Of a DNA stretch of 64,000 nucleotides, positions 52,301 to 57,800 are shown in pieces (the stretch's first letter is position 1; every line of letters begins with the position of its first letter). The notes below the pieces were generated by a model. It saw only the letters and a program-made list of their open reading frames with translations, did not search any database and had not been told where the DNA came from. This stretch comes from Gnetum montanum. Taxonomy: Eukaryota; Streptophyta; Gnetopsida; Gnetales; Gnetaceae. Made by a program: the position numbers and the translations under genes. Location: the NCBI GenBank assembly GCA_015680685.1, contig MNCI01012668.1, positions 143,367 through 207,366 on the forward strand, read 5' to 3'.

Positions 52301-53037
52301 ATAATTCAAAGCGGTTTTCATTATTTTGTTAAGCCACATTATGATACTTTTGAGCCTGCCATGCTTGTAAAAATTGTTTACAAACTGTTTCTGTAGGTGA
52401 CAGAATGGAAAGTAATAGAATTTCTTTAATATTTTTGGTATATATGCATTCACTAATTAATTACGTGTAAATAAAAGTATTCTGACTACGAAGTACTTAT
52501 TCAGAAATAAATGTTGGAGTGGAAATGCTAACATTTAAATGTAGCAGCAAGAACATAGGTTGGTACCGCCGCGGCTACTAAGTCAAAAAAAGCCCATTGA
52601 CAATTCTCCGTTGCAGGGTCAGTGTTTGGAGTTAAGTTAGAAGGCTTTTAACAATAGGATTCTACATATCTACTGTTTTGGCGTTCCTCGTTTGGGACGT
52701 TCTTTGTAATTAGGAATCAAGTAACAATTAAGTGCCATGCAGGCTCTTTGTTATTTCTGTGCACTTATAAGATACTAATGTTTTAATCAATATATTTCGT
52801 TTCGTTTTCGAAACAAGCTCGTAGGTCTTGGTCTGGTCTATGTGTCTAACCATCTCACAAGTATGCATGAGGGATGGTTTTGGATGTCTTAATCAAAATA
52901 GTTTTAATTTCATTCAGTTAGCAGGGATGGTTTTGAATGTGGACATATCCTCCGAGATACTAAATTGCACGTGATATACATATGCAGGTCCTGATAAAGT
53001 AGTTGATGAAGTCACTGGAGAGCTAAGGCTTCTTTGA
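5214..53037 (+). CDS. PTH2: Peptidyl-tRNA hydrolase 2 (PTH2 / Bit1 family), 7 coding exons
   Basis: Coding exons: 5214-5402, 10489-10547, 20809-20868, 31419-31488, 38071-38140, 38382-38408 and 52988-53037. Together they make 525 nt and 174 aa, with continuous phase, GT-AG borders and no internal stop. The family releases peptides from peptidyl-tRNA that dropped off the ribosome; the human member (PTRH2/Bit1) sits on mitochondria. Residues 8-26 are a hydrophobic helix followed by RR, as in the N-terminal anchor of Bit1. The catalytic domain spans 62-174. It shows VLVVRNDLKMGKGKIAAQCS (64-83), WEMCGQVKVV (104-113), the DAGKTQIAP loop (141-149) and the C-terminal DKVVDEVTGELRLL. The Lys, Asp and Thr positions in these blocks are those invariant in the family. 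The length matches the human protein (179 aa). Introns make up 98.9% of the span. Both terminal exons and every junction are accounted for, so the gene looks functional. Organelle targeting is inferred. Confidence 0.95.
5560..5920 (+). pseudogene. Merlin-like (ISXO2/IS1016-type) DDE transposase fossil, copy A
   Basis: The + strand encodes CYNFCRIV, stop, then TNALLLNKEQIGRKGTLVEI followed by NEFLFGKRKYNQ and a stop (about 5715-5860). This matches the hallmark of the ISXO2-like transposase domain: a DWYNFCRDV helix, then IGGxGxxVEIDESLFGKRKYN, where the D of VEID is catalytic. Here that D is replaced by N, and stops interrupt the frame, so it is dead. The segment is an inverted, diverged copy of 7930-8180, which encodes the same motif. 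Confidence 0.7.
6746..6773. repeat. Homopolymer T run (28 nt)
   Basis: An uninterrupted T tract inside intron 1. It could be the A tail of a minus-strand retroposed sequence, but no matching target duplication was found. Confidence 0.9.
6800..7640. repeat. Fold-back region with inverted ends (possible MITE)
   Basis: The left end (tagactatatgtatgaagat, near 6803) is a diverged inverted copy of the right end (atcttcataagtatggttta, near 7616). The inner arms repeat motifs such as ttgcaattcagaatt and gattctagatca, also inverted (6865-6900 versus 7485-7555). The centre is AT-rich and carries no transposase. A non-autonomous DNA element is the simplest reading. Confidence 0.4.
7693..7808. repeat. 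Tandem duplication, 58 bp x 2
   Basis: The block containing ggtgaccaaccaagcataat occurs at 7711 and 7769 with identical surroundings over 58 bp. Near-perfect identity implies a recent duplication inside old intron sequence. Confidence 0.9.
7905..8490 (-). pseudogene. Merlin-like DDE transposase fossil, copy B
   Basis: On the minus strand, a zinc-finger-like N-terminal segment lies near 8355-8275 (VQFCECLGPSAATRKCDSGN), matching the usual P-x-x-R-x-C-x-x-C-G-x-x-M pattern with one Cys lost. It is followed near 8090-7945 by LFVD, stop, YNFCQNVYANALF, then EKVGVEGKSVEINESLLRKR and KYN. The stop sits where the family has Trp (TGG to TAG). The copy is longer at the N-terminus than copy A and inverted relative to it. 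The C-terminal DDE half is not recognisable, so this is a remnant. Confidence 0.7.
10489..10547 (+). CDS. PTH2: PTH2 exon 2 (residues 64-83, split codon)
   Basis: Acceptor ttatgcag|GTTTTG; donor TGCAG|GTATTT, phase 2. It encodes the beta strand and substrate loop VLVVRNDLKMGKGKIAAQC, the most conserved block of the family. The split codon AG|C gives Ser83. Confidence 0.93.
10891..11008. repeat. Tandem repeat, 50 bp x 2.4
   Basis: The unit includes acactgctatcttgttcaat and repeats at 10891, 10941 and 10991. Each unit itself contains two shorter motifs, cttgttcaatacagtac. A second, diverged duplication of about 68 bp lies just upstream (about 10570-10700). Confidence 0.85.
12040..12600 (+). 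pseudogene. Ty1/Copia gag-protease fossil
   Basis: At 12387-12450 the + strand encodes RLRNV followed by NLGKNLIFVGLLDDA and then a stop. This corresponds to the Copia protease-integrase linker consensus (VLYVPxLKKNLISVGQLDDxG). About 300 bp upstream, SRFKCRQKAH near 12135 resembles a degraded gag zinc knuckle, and DALLTNWI near 12300 fits the start of the protease block. Many stops are present. No LTRs were recognised. Confidence 0.55.
12730..12920 (+). repeat. SINE-like fragment, related to the SINE at 25150
   Basis: Segments such as gtcacacttcaggca and tacatcttggggtgtac align in order and spacing with gttacacttgaggca and atatcattggggtacac of the element at 25150-25290. The tRNA-like head is not recognisable here. 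Confidence 0.4.
13800..13817. repeat. Perfect 18-bp palindrome
   Basis: The sequence GTTAGAACCGGTTCTAAC equals its own reverse complement. Related half sites (ggttagaacc, ggaacc) recur nearby, for example near 20124. Confidence 0.85.
14777..15235 (+). other. Unassigned 152-codon open frame in intron 2
   Basis: The frame begins MKAKGASIKKMGVAGKAVAA; the last third is hydrophobic (ALLWNLHLSLEELYWAELIG). An opposite-strand ORF of 103 codons overlaps it. I recognise no domain. It lies within transposon-rich intron sequence and is more likely a chance or retroelement-derived frame than a gene. Confidence 0.2.
17890..19770 (+). pseudogene. Decayed acidic and coiled-coil reading frame, probably retroelement-derived
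   Basis: From about 17940 to 19390 the + strand carries protein-like blocks broken by a few stops and a frame change. They are FDLEPKVEPTCWIERFW (about 18070), an acidic Ser/Glu segment with ESSEEEEESVEQRPTKRIKI (about 18340-18400), a coiled coil rich in Glu, Leu and Gln (18704-18913), and QEEEKIRGTVLQEMNEVLNI (about 19190-19255). Downstream, a purine-rich tract (about 19600-19625) and a T-rich segment resemble a retroelement 3' end. I do not recognise the family and cannot see LTRs or a target duplication. Confidence 0.4.
20809..20868 (+). CDS. PTH2: PTH2 exon 3 (residues 83-103)
   Basis: Acceptor tatgacag|CCATGC; donor CAAAG|GTAATG, phase 2 on both sides. It encodes HATLGLYKKLFYRAPKSLQ, the amphipathic helix after the substrate loop. 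The split codon AG|A gives Arg103. Confidence 0.93.
24222..24249. repeat. (ATCT)n microsatellite
   Basis: About seven perfect tetranucleotide units. Confidence 0.9.
24450..24990. repeat. Tandem repeat, 180 bp x 3
   Basis: Three nearly identical copies of a 180-bp unit start at about 24450, 24630 and 24810 (marker gtggtcatcattaagcataa at 24462, 24642 and 24822). Only a handful of substitutions separate them. Each unit contains catgcatgtgtgtgt and aggctagccaacattaag. The unit size is close to that of plant satellite monomers and to one nucleosome repeat, but only three copies are present. Confidence 0.95.
25135..25320 (+). mobile_element. tRNA-derived SINE with (TAA)n tail
   Basis: The head has an internal pol III promoter: a box A-like TGGCTGAAGTGG near 25150 and a box B-like sequence near 25200 (gtagtttgagttac). 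The body follows, and the element ends in about eleven TAA/AAT units (25289-25319). A diverged relative lies at 12730-12920. The target duplication was not resolved. Confidence 0.55.
26575..27200 (-). mobile_element. RTE-type LINE, 3' fragment, antisense to PTH2
   Basis: The minus strand encodes the C-terminal part of an RTE-like ORF: EVSQCMQFRHLRSLFQGDG (about 27190-27135), DRIRESYLRWFGHVLRRPKN (about 26850-26795), then the usual basic tail. The 3' end is a short ATG repeat (catcatcatcatcatcat on +, near 26580-26600), typical of RTE elements. It is 5' truncated and has several stops. Confidence 0.75.
27904..31295 (-). mobile_element. L1-type LINE insertion, 5' truncated, antisense in PTH2 intron 3
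   Basis: The element is bounded by a perfect 17-bp target duplication, TGCCTGATTTGCATTTT, at 27887-27903 and 31296-31312. A T run follows the left copy, which is the A tail of a minus-strand insertion. It is far more GC-rich than its surroundings. It encodes a reverse transcriptase (next entry). The 5' end is truncated: no ORF1 or endonuclease is present. The 3' kilobase (28150-28750) encodes further charged, helix-rich fragments in several frames. Confidence 0.92.
28935..31182 (-). pseudogene. L1 reverse transcriptase ORF2 (partial, interrupted)
   Basis: The upstream piece (31182-31045) has FSREELLQVMKSMQSKKVPG, the RT block-0 motif, followed by frameshifts. At 30854-30354 the core RT reads HHAGFVKDRFLQDQVLLLQE, then GLRQGDPLSPLLFIIIMDL, then the catalytic YADDTMVFSKA. 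A single TAG (30353-30351) separates this from 30332-29778, in the same frame, which encodes the thumb region (VGLEVNKGKSAIFF, AHNTYLGMPIFNWKWQRTW). The same frame continues, with a few stops, to 28935. The catalytic Asp pair is intact, but stops and frameshifts make it non-functional. Confidence 0.88.
31419..31488 (+). CDS. PTH2: PTH2 exon 4 (residues 103-126)
   Basis: Acceptor ttgaacag|ATGGGA; donor TTGCAG|GTAAAT, phase 0 at the end. It encodes WEMCGQVKVVTKIETEEELL, the central strand and following helix of the fold. Confidence 0.94.
31940..33605 (+). mobile_element. RTE-type LINE fossil, sense orientation
   Basis: The + strand encodes, in order: VKSIKEADERILVKDNEILD (about 31979), FSREDIHEEPNF, an RT finger segment near 32270-32340, then from 32726 SALSLYLFAIVMDELTKEIQ and LFVDDIVLVD. 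This is the RTE RT core, with the usual FADD changed to FVDD. MEKWRHALESKGLMISRSKT and DHMKC follow. The 3' end keeps a WHLRWFGHVQRR-like segment near 33360 and terminates in aacaaggctaggataatgatgatg (33580-33603), an RTE-style tail. Numerous stops make it inactive. A second, antisense copy lies at 26575-27200. Confidence 0.8.
34821..34892. repeat. Tandem duplication, 36 bp x 2
   Basis: The block atctgggagatgaacatgat (and following bases) occurs at 34821 and 34857 without differences. Confidence 0.9.
35590..35790 (+). repeat. tRNA-like SINE candidate
   Basis: gtggctcagttggtta (35596-35611) is a very good pol III box A with flanking tRNA context, and ggaatcacgtttgag about 20 bp later is a box B-like sequence. 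The spacing is shorter than in a tRNA. No tail or target duplication was identified. Confidence 0.3.
35790..36420. repeat. Diverged direct repeats about 510 bp apart
   Basis: The block at 35805-35885 (gagttcaagatgaagttgca, then aagtaataagttccgatcaa) is matched at 36322-36400 (gagtcttagatgaagtcata, then aagcgataagttttggttaa). They could be decayed ends of one element, but no coding content lies between them. Confidence 0.35.
38071..38140 (+). CDS. PTH2: PTH2 exon 5 (residues 127-150)
   Basis: Acceptor ttttgtcag|AGCC; donor CACCAA|GTACGT, phase 1. It encodes SQAKRLKLPTHVTI followed by DAGKTQIAP, the second active-site block with the conserved Asp and Thr. Confidence 0.94.
38382..38408 (+). CDS. 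PTH2: PTH2 exon 6 (27-nt micro-exon, residues 150-159)
   Basis: Acceptor catctgcag|ATTCAC; donor GTTTTAG|GTAAGT. It completes Asn150 and encodes SRTVMAVL plus the first base of Gly159. It is only 27 nt long and lies 241 bp after exon 5, the only short intron of the gene. Confidence 0.93.
39200..39550 (-). pseudogene. Ty1/Copia integrase fossil
   Basis: The minus strand from about 39545 reads KFGKISTEPFQLIHIDFCGK, matching the Copia integrase entry (xxKPFELIHTDLCGP) with its first catalytic Asp. Further left come FTWIQFLK, NFEKWLK and NEKGYKLAALNIIQFGTKS, corresponding to YTWVYFLK, KFKEFK and the NExGxKIKxLRSDNGGEF block, in correct order. The second catalytic Asp is lost and stops are frequent. 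Confidence 0.65.
40146..40231 (-). mobile_element. Tail-only retroposition scar (27-bp target duplication around a poly-T tract)
   Basis: A 27-bp block starting ggaattttgctaacctagac occurs at 40146-40172 and again at 40205-40231, with one mismatch. Between them lie only 32 nt: a T-rich run (ten T, C, twelve T) and gagaatgttc. This is the layout expected when target-primed reverse transcription copies little more than a poly(A) tail on the minus strand. Confidence 0.6.
40557..43504 (-). mobile_element. Solo LTR (2948 bp), probably Gypsy, with 5-bp target duplication
   Basis: The minus strand begins TGTAACAACCC (at 43504) and ends GGGGTGTGACA (at 40557), typical terminal sequences of plant LTRs. 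TTAGG flanks both sides (40552-40556 and 43505-43509). A TATA box, CTATAAATA, lies at 42203-42195 on the minus strand, fitting that orientation. I see no coding domain and no primer site inside, so this is one long LTR left by recombination. Within it, a diverged repeat of 80-90 bp occurs about three times (caatcacaagcaa at 41331, caatcatagg at 41410, caatcatatg at 41500). Confidence 0.75.
43887..43911 (+). other. G-rich tract, potential G-quadruplex
   Basis: Five runs of three or more G (GGG, GGG, GGG, GGGGG, GGGG) are separated by one to four bases. This meets the usual G-quadruplex pattern and lies on the PTH2 sense strand. Confidence 0.7.
45239..45376. repeat. Tandem duplication, 69 bp x 2
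   Basis: The block containing tgtatgtctaggatttgctg and actagggacacccagc occurs twice, at 45241 and 45310, with one or two differences. A weaker 47-bp duplication (atgaaatccagtaaccaatg) lies at 45028 and 45075. Confidence 0.9.
46522..47002 (-). repeat. Isolated LTR, probably Ty1/Copia (481 bp)
   Basis: The minus strand starts TGTTTTGTATTCCC at 47002 and ends ATTCCCAACA at 46522 (TGTT/AACA inverted ends). A TATA-like AATAAATAGG lies at 46759-46750. Immediately after the LTR end comes TGATATCAATGTTATATCAG, a plausible decayed initiator-Met primer site (normally TGGTATCAGAGC). The internal region to the left is not recognisable and no second LTR was found. Confidence 0.45.
48100..48650 (+). pseudogene. 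Coiled-coil ORF inside the composite retroposon
   Basis: One frame runs through this interval with about eight TAG/TGA codons, most where Trp would fit. The protein is very rich in Glu, Gln, Ala and Arg (for example EREHEAKRCWDLQESANQVV and EQELAEQEQWEQEQREVQEL), a long predicted coiled coil. No catalytic domain is visible. It could be a gag/ORF1-like RNA-packaging protein or a captured host segment. Confidence 0.45.
49016..49320. repeat. Tandem array of imperfect CpG palindromes (about 59-bp period)
   Basis: Each unit holds an inverted pair built on TTACGCT and AGCGTAA: TTACGC at 49099, 49158 and 49276, the decayed TTACAC at 49218, and an earlier unit at 49016. Example arms are TTACGCTTTATTACGCT with AGAGTAAGTAAGCGTAA (49099-49134). 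Linkers are about 16 bp (tgaaaagttgacca and relatives). Related half-palindromes occur at 48828-48886 and 49371-49400. The array lies 240-540 bp upstream of the TATA box at 49559. Confidence 0.85.
49559..49566 (+). promoter_or_regulatory. TATA box of the LTR-like promoter in the composite retroposon
   Basis: TATAAATA, preceded by the palindrome array and followed by a purine-rich leader (gacaaagaaaaacaagg), as in the U3-R region of plant LTRs. Confidence 0.5.
50373..50540 (+). other. 55-codon ORF at the 3' side of the composite retroposon
   Basis: It begins MGQVQLRKHAMKVEALKDFQ and ends CHCIRLSRHL before TAG. It is hydrophilic at the start and lacks known domains. MGQ at the start would fit N-myristoylation, but this is weak evidence. 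It could be the start of a gag gene cut off by a template switch to an L1-like 3' end. Confidence 0.3.
52988..53037 (+). CDS. PTH2: PTH2 exon 7 (residues 159-174 and stop)
   Basis: Acceptor catatgcag|GTCCTG, then PDKVVDEVTGELRLL and TGA. The ending matches the family C-terminus (DKVTGHLKLY in human). It lies 14.6 kb after exon 6. Confidence 0.94.
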
Positions 53038-54866
53038 TGATCTGCAAAGCAAAACTACGAGAGCTATCATTTGTGCTCTGTTAGTTTTGGTTGAAAGTAA
53101 AATATTCGATAATGCCGAAAATTATGATCGGCAGCAATGTGTCGCTATAAGTATGATTTTGTCCTTTGGGAAGCCAAAATTATCTTGTAATAGGAATTGT
53201 TGATGCTCTACCATTTTTTCGCAATTGTAATAATGAACATTGGACATAGATTGACTGCACTGCCTCACTGTGCAAGGCTATACCATGAATCGTCCTGGAA
53301 CCCTTGATAAAAAAAATTATCAATTACAACAATGTTTTTGAATATTCATGCGGGGCTTTTTTTTCCACAAGGTATTCAAGATTAGAAAGTTCAGAGGCAG
53401 AGTCCGTGCAGGAATATCTTTAAAAGAACAGTTTGTGTTTGTTTATAGCTTTGAAAATATTTCTTGTTGATAGTTATTGAAGATTGGGATTGATTTCTGT
53501 TTACCCGAGCAATGGTAACCTTTAACAGATTGTTAATGTAATCCATAATTTGATAGAGGGTTATGCTAAGCAAGGTTATATTGCCTGGTGATAAGAGTCT
53601 TGATTTGGGTTATGTCAAGCAAGGTTATATTGCCTGGTGATTTTGGGAAGTAATACTGAGTTATAAAGTTATAATTTGATCCAGGGATAAATTAAATATT
53701 GTTAAAAAAAGTTTTTTGATTTAGGGATAAATATTGTTAAAAAAAAAGTTTTTTTGGGTGTTACACCCCAAGGAAGGTTATATTAAATGAATTAAAGAGC
53801 TAAGGTTCAATGTTCATTCTGCAAAAAAGTTCTTTAACATAAATTAAAAGGTTAATACTTGAATGTTTAATGTTAATTCTGCTCAGGTCTATCACGGGAG
53901 TAGAGATGGGAAATTAAACCTTTTTAGAGTACCTGTGTCCAAGCTTGAACATGGTGACCATGTTTAAGGGAGAAGGATCAAGCATATGAAATTTGAAGCA
54001 TCTTTAAAAATATCATTTGATCCAGGGGGTGTTACCAAAGAAAATGTGAATCATGAGCAACAAGTCGTCAAGAAAAAAATTTAAAGAAAAAATCAACGAT
54101 TTTTATTAGTTTAGTAAAGTGTCGCAGAAGTTATGTTGCATGTAGACAAACGCGAGGATAACGATACATATCGCTTTGTATGCTTTGTACTCGAGAACGT
54201 GACCCAACTAATTTACAAAGCAGTGTGGTAATGATATCATTCCGTTTGAAAACGCTACATGTTTAAAATTTGGAAAGTTTTGTTTCTTTATTTTTGGCTC
54301 TATCGCATTTTAACTTTTCGTGAATGGGATCAATTTGTTACAATTTATCTGGCAAACATGTTCTCCATTAGGCAGCGGCTATAAAGCCTCAATTTTGGGG
54401 TGTGGGCGGCCGCTTCAAGCCCTAGTACCAGTGCGGCCTCTGTGAACTGTTTTTGACCGAGAAACCAGGCAGTTTTCGTGAATCCGCCCGTGGCCGTGCA
54501 ACGTTGCTTTCCCTTGGTTTTGACCGAGACAAACACACAGACATACAAACGGAGAGCAACAAAAGAGAGAGTTTTGCAGGCAGTCTCGCTCTCTCGCGTC
54601 TTTCTTATTTCTGGGAAGTTTTTGCGTTTCTTCGTTAATGTGCATGATCCGAAATTTAATTTTTTGAATATACAGGGCCAGCCAGAGGGAGAAAATTTTC
54701 GCCTCTCCGATAATTTCAAAGGGATCTGTGTTTTTGAGCCTTTCGGAGAATTCTGTGATGATTGCGCAAGACTTACGGGCCAAGAAATCATCGTAGGCCG
54801 CGAAATCACCGCAGGTGGACGTGTTTGATAATAAAGATCGCCGGCCGGCAAACAGCAACAGCAGCT
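53038..54866 (+). other. PTH2 3' UTR, intergenic spacer, and promoter/5' UTR of the YTH gene
   Basis: A weak poly(A) signal candidate (aataatgaac) lies near 53231. A 49-bp tandem duplication (gggttatg..caaggttatattgcc) is at 53558 and 53607, and a 45-bp one lies at about 53690-53750. From about 54340 the sequence is less AT-rich and CpG-containing, as expected for a promoter and leader. An upstream ORF of 12 codons (ATG at 54758, TAG at 54794-54796) precedes the YTH start. The long minus-strand open frame here (54947-54345) has no recognisable domain. Confidence 0.5.
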
Positions 54867-54894
54867 ATGGCTAGTGATGCAAATCCTGCCGACC
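54867..54894 (+). CDS. YTH gene exon 1 (28 nt, residues 1-10)
   Basis: It encodes MASDANPAD plus the first base of Gln10. Donor GACC|GTATCC. It was chosen because a phase-1 donor is needed to continue into exon 2; the next GT (54937, CTTGTATAA) would lead to a stop. It is followed by the only long intron of the gene (1101 bp). Confidence 0.75.
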
Positions 54895-57800
54895 GTATCC
54901 CCTCTGATGCCCTCCTTGATCATTTCTGCTTTCTTGTATAATTTCACGTGAATTTTCCGCCTTTACTGCAATTGCAATTTGTGTTTCGCGAAGCGTTTGG
55001 ATTCATTTGTTTTGTTTTCTAGTTTTCTTTTTTGTGCGTACGGAATTTCAAGCCGAATCGCCAAAAATGTGTAGTTCGCTGCATCTTCATTAGGACGTTA
55101 GGTTGGGTGAAAACTAGGGCTCGTCAGAAATGGAGTGTTCTTGGCGTTTTGAGGCTTTTCTCTGCGGGATCAGTATCCATGGTTTACTATGATATCTTTT
55201 TTATTGTGTGTTCTATAAATCTTGATTTGCTGCATCAATTTGTGATGTTTTGTTTTTAGGAATACAAACGTAGACGCTATTAATGGATTTTCCCACTCTT
55301 TTTGCATTGGTTCCTCGTGGCGCCTATTATCAGCTTCGTTATTGACGTATCTCGATTGCGAAGAATTTTTTCTCTGATCTAACGTAGTTACTTTGTGCTC
55401 CTTTTGCTGGTAGTCGCCTTTTACTGTGTAAACCGATGTATTTCTTCTCATTGATGAATTTAAGTCGAGTGCAACAACCTACAAATTTGTGAGAAATCTG
55501 GTGGGGTATGCTTGTTCGTGCGCATTTTGAAGTAGAGGAATAAAGCAGTGTTTGCTGTTGTTTGGTTTAAATCAAACATTTAGGGTTTTTTGATTAATTG
55601 GGTAAGCGCATTTCAATTTGATTTGTCTTACGGTCTCCTTTTAGTTCCTGATCTCAATTTTTTCCTCGTGACACTTAGAGTTGTAATCTTTAGACAAGGT
55701 TTAAATAAATGTCGAGAGAGCGCTGCCAATTCAAGAATTTTTCTTTTGCAGTTAAGGTTTGCATCATTTTATTCCCGAATTCTTTTTCGTGATACTAGAG
55801 TTGTAATCTCTGGATAAGGTTTTAAATAAATTTCGTGAGGGTGTTGCCAAATTTAAAATTTTGCTGTTCAAGCTGAAGTTTACTTCATTTTATTCCGTTT
55901 TCTCTTTGCTTATGTTAATATATTTCGGGCTTAATTAGTTTTGATAATTATCGAATCGATTTTTCTCCATTTGGTTCCCTTAATTCAATGTGCAGAAGCC
56001 AGTGAATCGCTCAAGAAACTGACGCTTGACAATCAAGCAAAATGTGCGGAGGAATCTGACAGGAGTCAGCAGGTAGTGTTCTGTGATCTCTCAACTTGAA
56101 ACTATTACACGCAACTAGGGAACTCTTAGGTTTGTGACTTTTTTGATTTGTCTGTGCTTTCAGCCATCTTCCAATGTACGGGGTTCTGAGAGTCCGAGCA
56201 AGACTCCAGATGCACCTGTTACTACTCACAGGCCTGCTGCAACTATGGCAGCGGAAACCTCAGCCGAGTCTGGTGTCCCTTATGGACAAAGCAGCTTCGT
56301 TCCTTATTATTTTACAGGTTATTCATGACATTTCTTATTCTATGTAGGAGGAAACTTTTAATTTGATTTTAATTTTCTATTCTGTAATTTAAATCTGAAC
56401 TCTGTATTTAGGATACGAACATTCTGCCCCAGAATATGAGGACTACACAAGATATGTCAATGCTGATGTATTAGAGGTTTCTTCACCGGTAGGCTTGTAA
56501 AATATGCACGAAATCTTTTTCTTTCAATGGTGTTTGGTTGTCTGTAATATATGAGCTTCGTGTTTTGACGCTCCTATCGTTTGCCCCCAGGGAATTTTCG
56601 CCGAAAGTGGATCAGTTTTATATCATCCCTCTGGCTATGCATATGCTCCTCAGGTGGCCTATGGACCTTATTCACCTGCTGCTGCTGCTCCTATTCCACC
56701 TGTTAGCCCAGATCCTCATGTTTATGGACCTCCACATTTTCAATATCCAGGGCATCCTTTTTATCAGCAACCTGTTTCTCCAGGTGTCCAGTATCTTTCT
56801 ACTCCAGCTCAAATATCCCAAGGAGAGATGGCATCACCAATTGGTACTGAACATACTGCTTTTTCCGGAGATCCCCAACATCTGGGCTACTTCAATGTAA
56901 CTGGTATGAACACACCAAGGCCAGGATATCCAATGCCTTATGGTTCTTTTGGACAAGGTGTTTTGCCTGTATCAATAGCAAGTCCTGGTTACGATGGAAC
57001 CATGCCTGCTAATTCCTTCCCTGATTCAACAAATTTAGGGGACATTCAACAAAGGCCAAGTAGTACTCTAGTGGCACCTATTATTAACCAGCCTGTTCCT
57101 GTACTTGGCGCTTTTGGGCAGAATTTGCGATCTCCTCCGGTAACAATATGCTCCTAGTATTTCTTTTCCTACATAAAGTTAATGTTTGTGTTGATGAGTA
57201 GTTTTTAATTATTGATTAAAGCTAATTATGCAGCCTATCCAGCAACCAAGGCCATTGTCTGGAATTGCACCTCCTGTGGGAGCTTACAACAGGGTCAGGA
57301 TGTATCCTTCGAATAGAACATATCCTCAGAGTAGCAGTCCTGGTAGGTTGAGTCCTGGTTTTGGAACAAACACAAGGACCTGGGTTGCTGTTGACAAGAG
57401 CCGACCAAAGGGCAGGGGTACAGCACCATGTGAATGCCTTGGAAACATGGATATCATGACTGAACAAAATAGAGGACCCCGTATCAGGCACATAAACCAG
57501 TTGCCTTCAAATGAAGCAGAGGGCAAGGAGCATGAATCTGCATCTAATGGGAAAATTGAGAGTAGTGACGTTGACAGAAGCCAGTACAATAGACCTGATT
57601 TCGCAACAAAATATACCGATGCAAAGTTTTTTGTCATCAAATCTTACAGTGAAGACAATATTCATAAAAGCATCAAATATGGTGTTTGGGCAAGTACTCC
57701 AAATGGGAATAAAAGATTGGATTCTGCTTACAAAGAAGCTAAGGAGAAGCTTGGTGGCAGCCCTGTTTTTCTATTTTTTTCCGTAAGGGTTATAGCGTTG

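Larger units (their letters stand above)
38409..52987 (+). other. PTH2 intron 6 (14,579 bp)
   Basis: The longest intron. It holds a Copia integrase fossil, a tail-only insertion, a solo LTR, a G-rich tract, tandem duplications, an isolated Copia-like LTR and a composite retroposon, listed separately. In 43912-45230 and 50784-52987 I recognise no element. Confidence 0.85.

Noticed and set aside
54345-54947. Minus-strand open frame of 200 codons overlapping the YTH leader
   Set aside because: No recognisable domain, Lys/Cys/Val-rich composition with no protein-family pattern, and it lies antisense to the promoter, 5' UTR and first exon of a well-supported gene.
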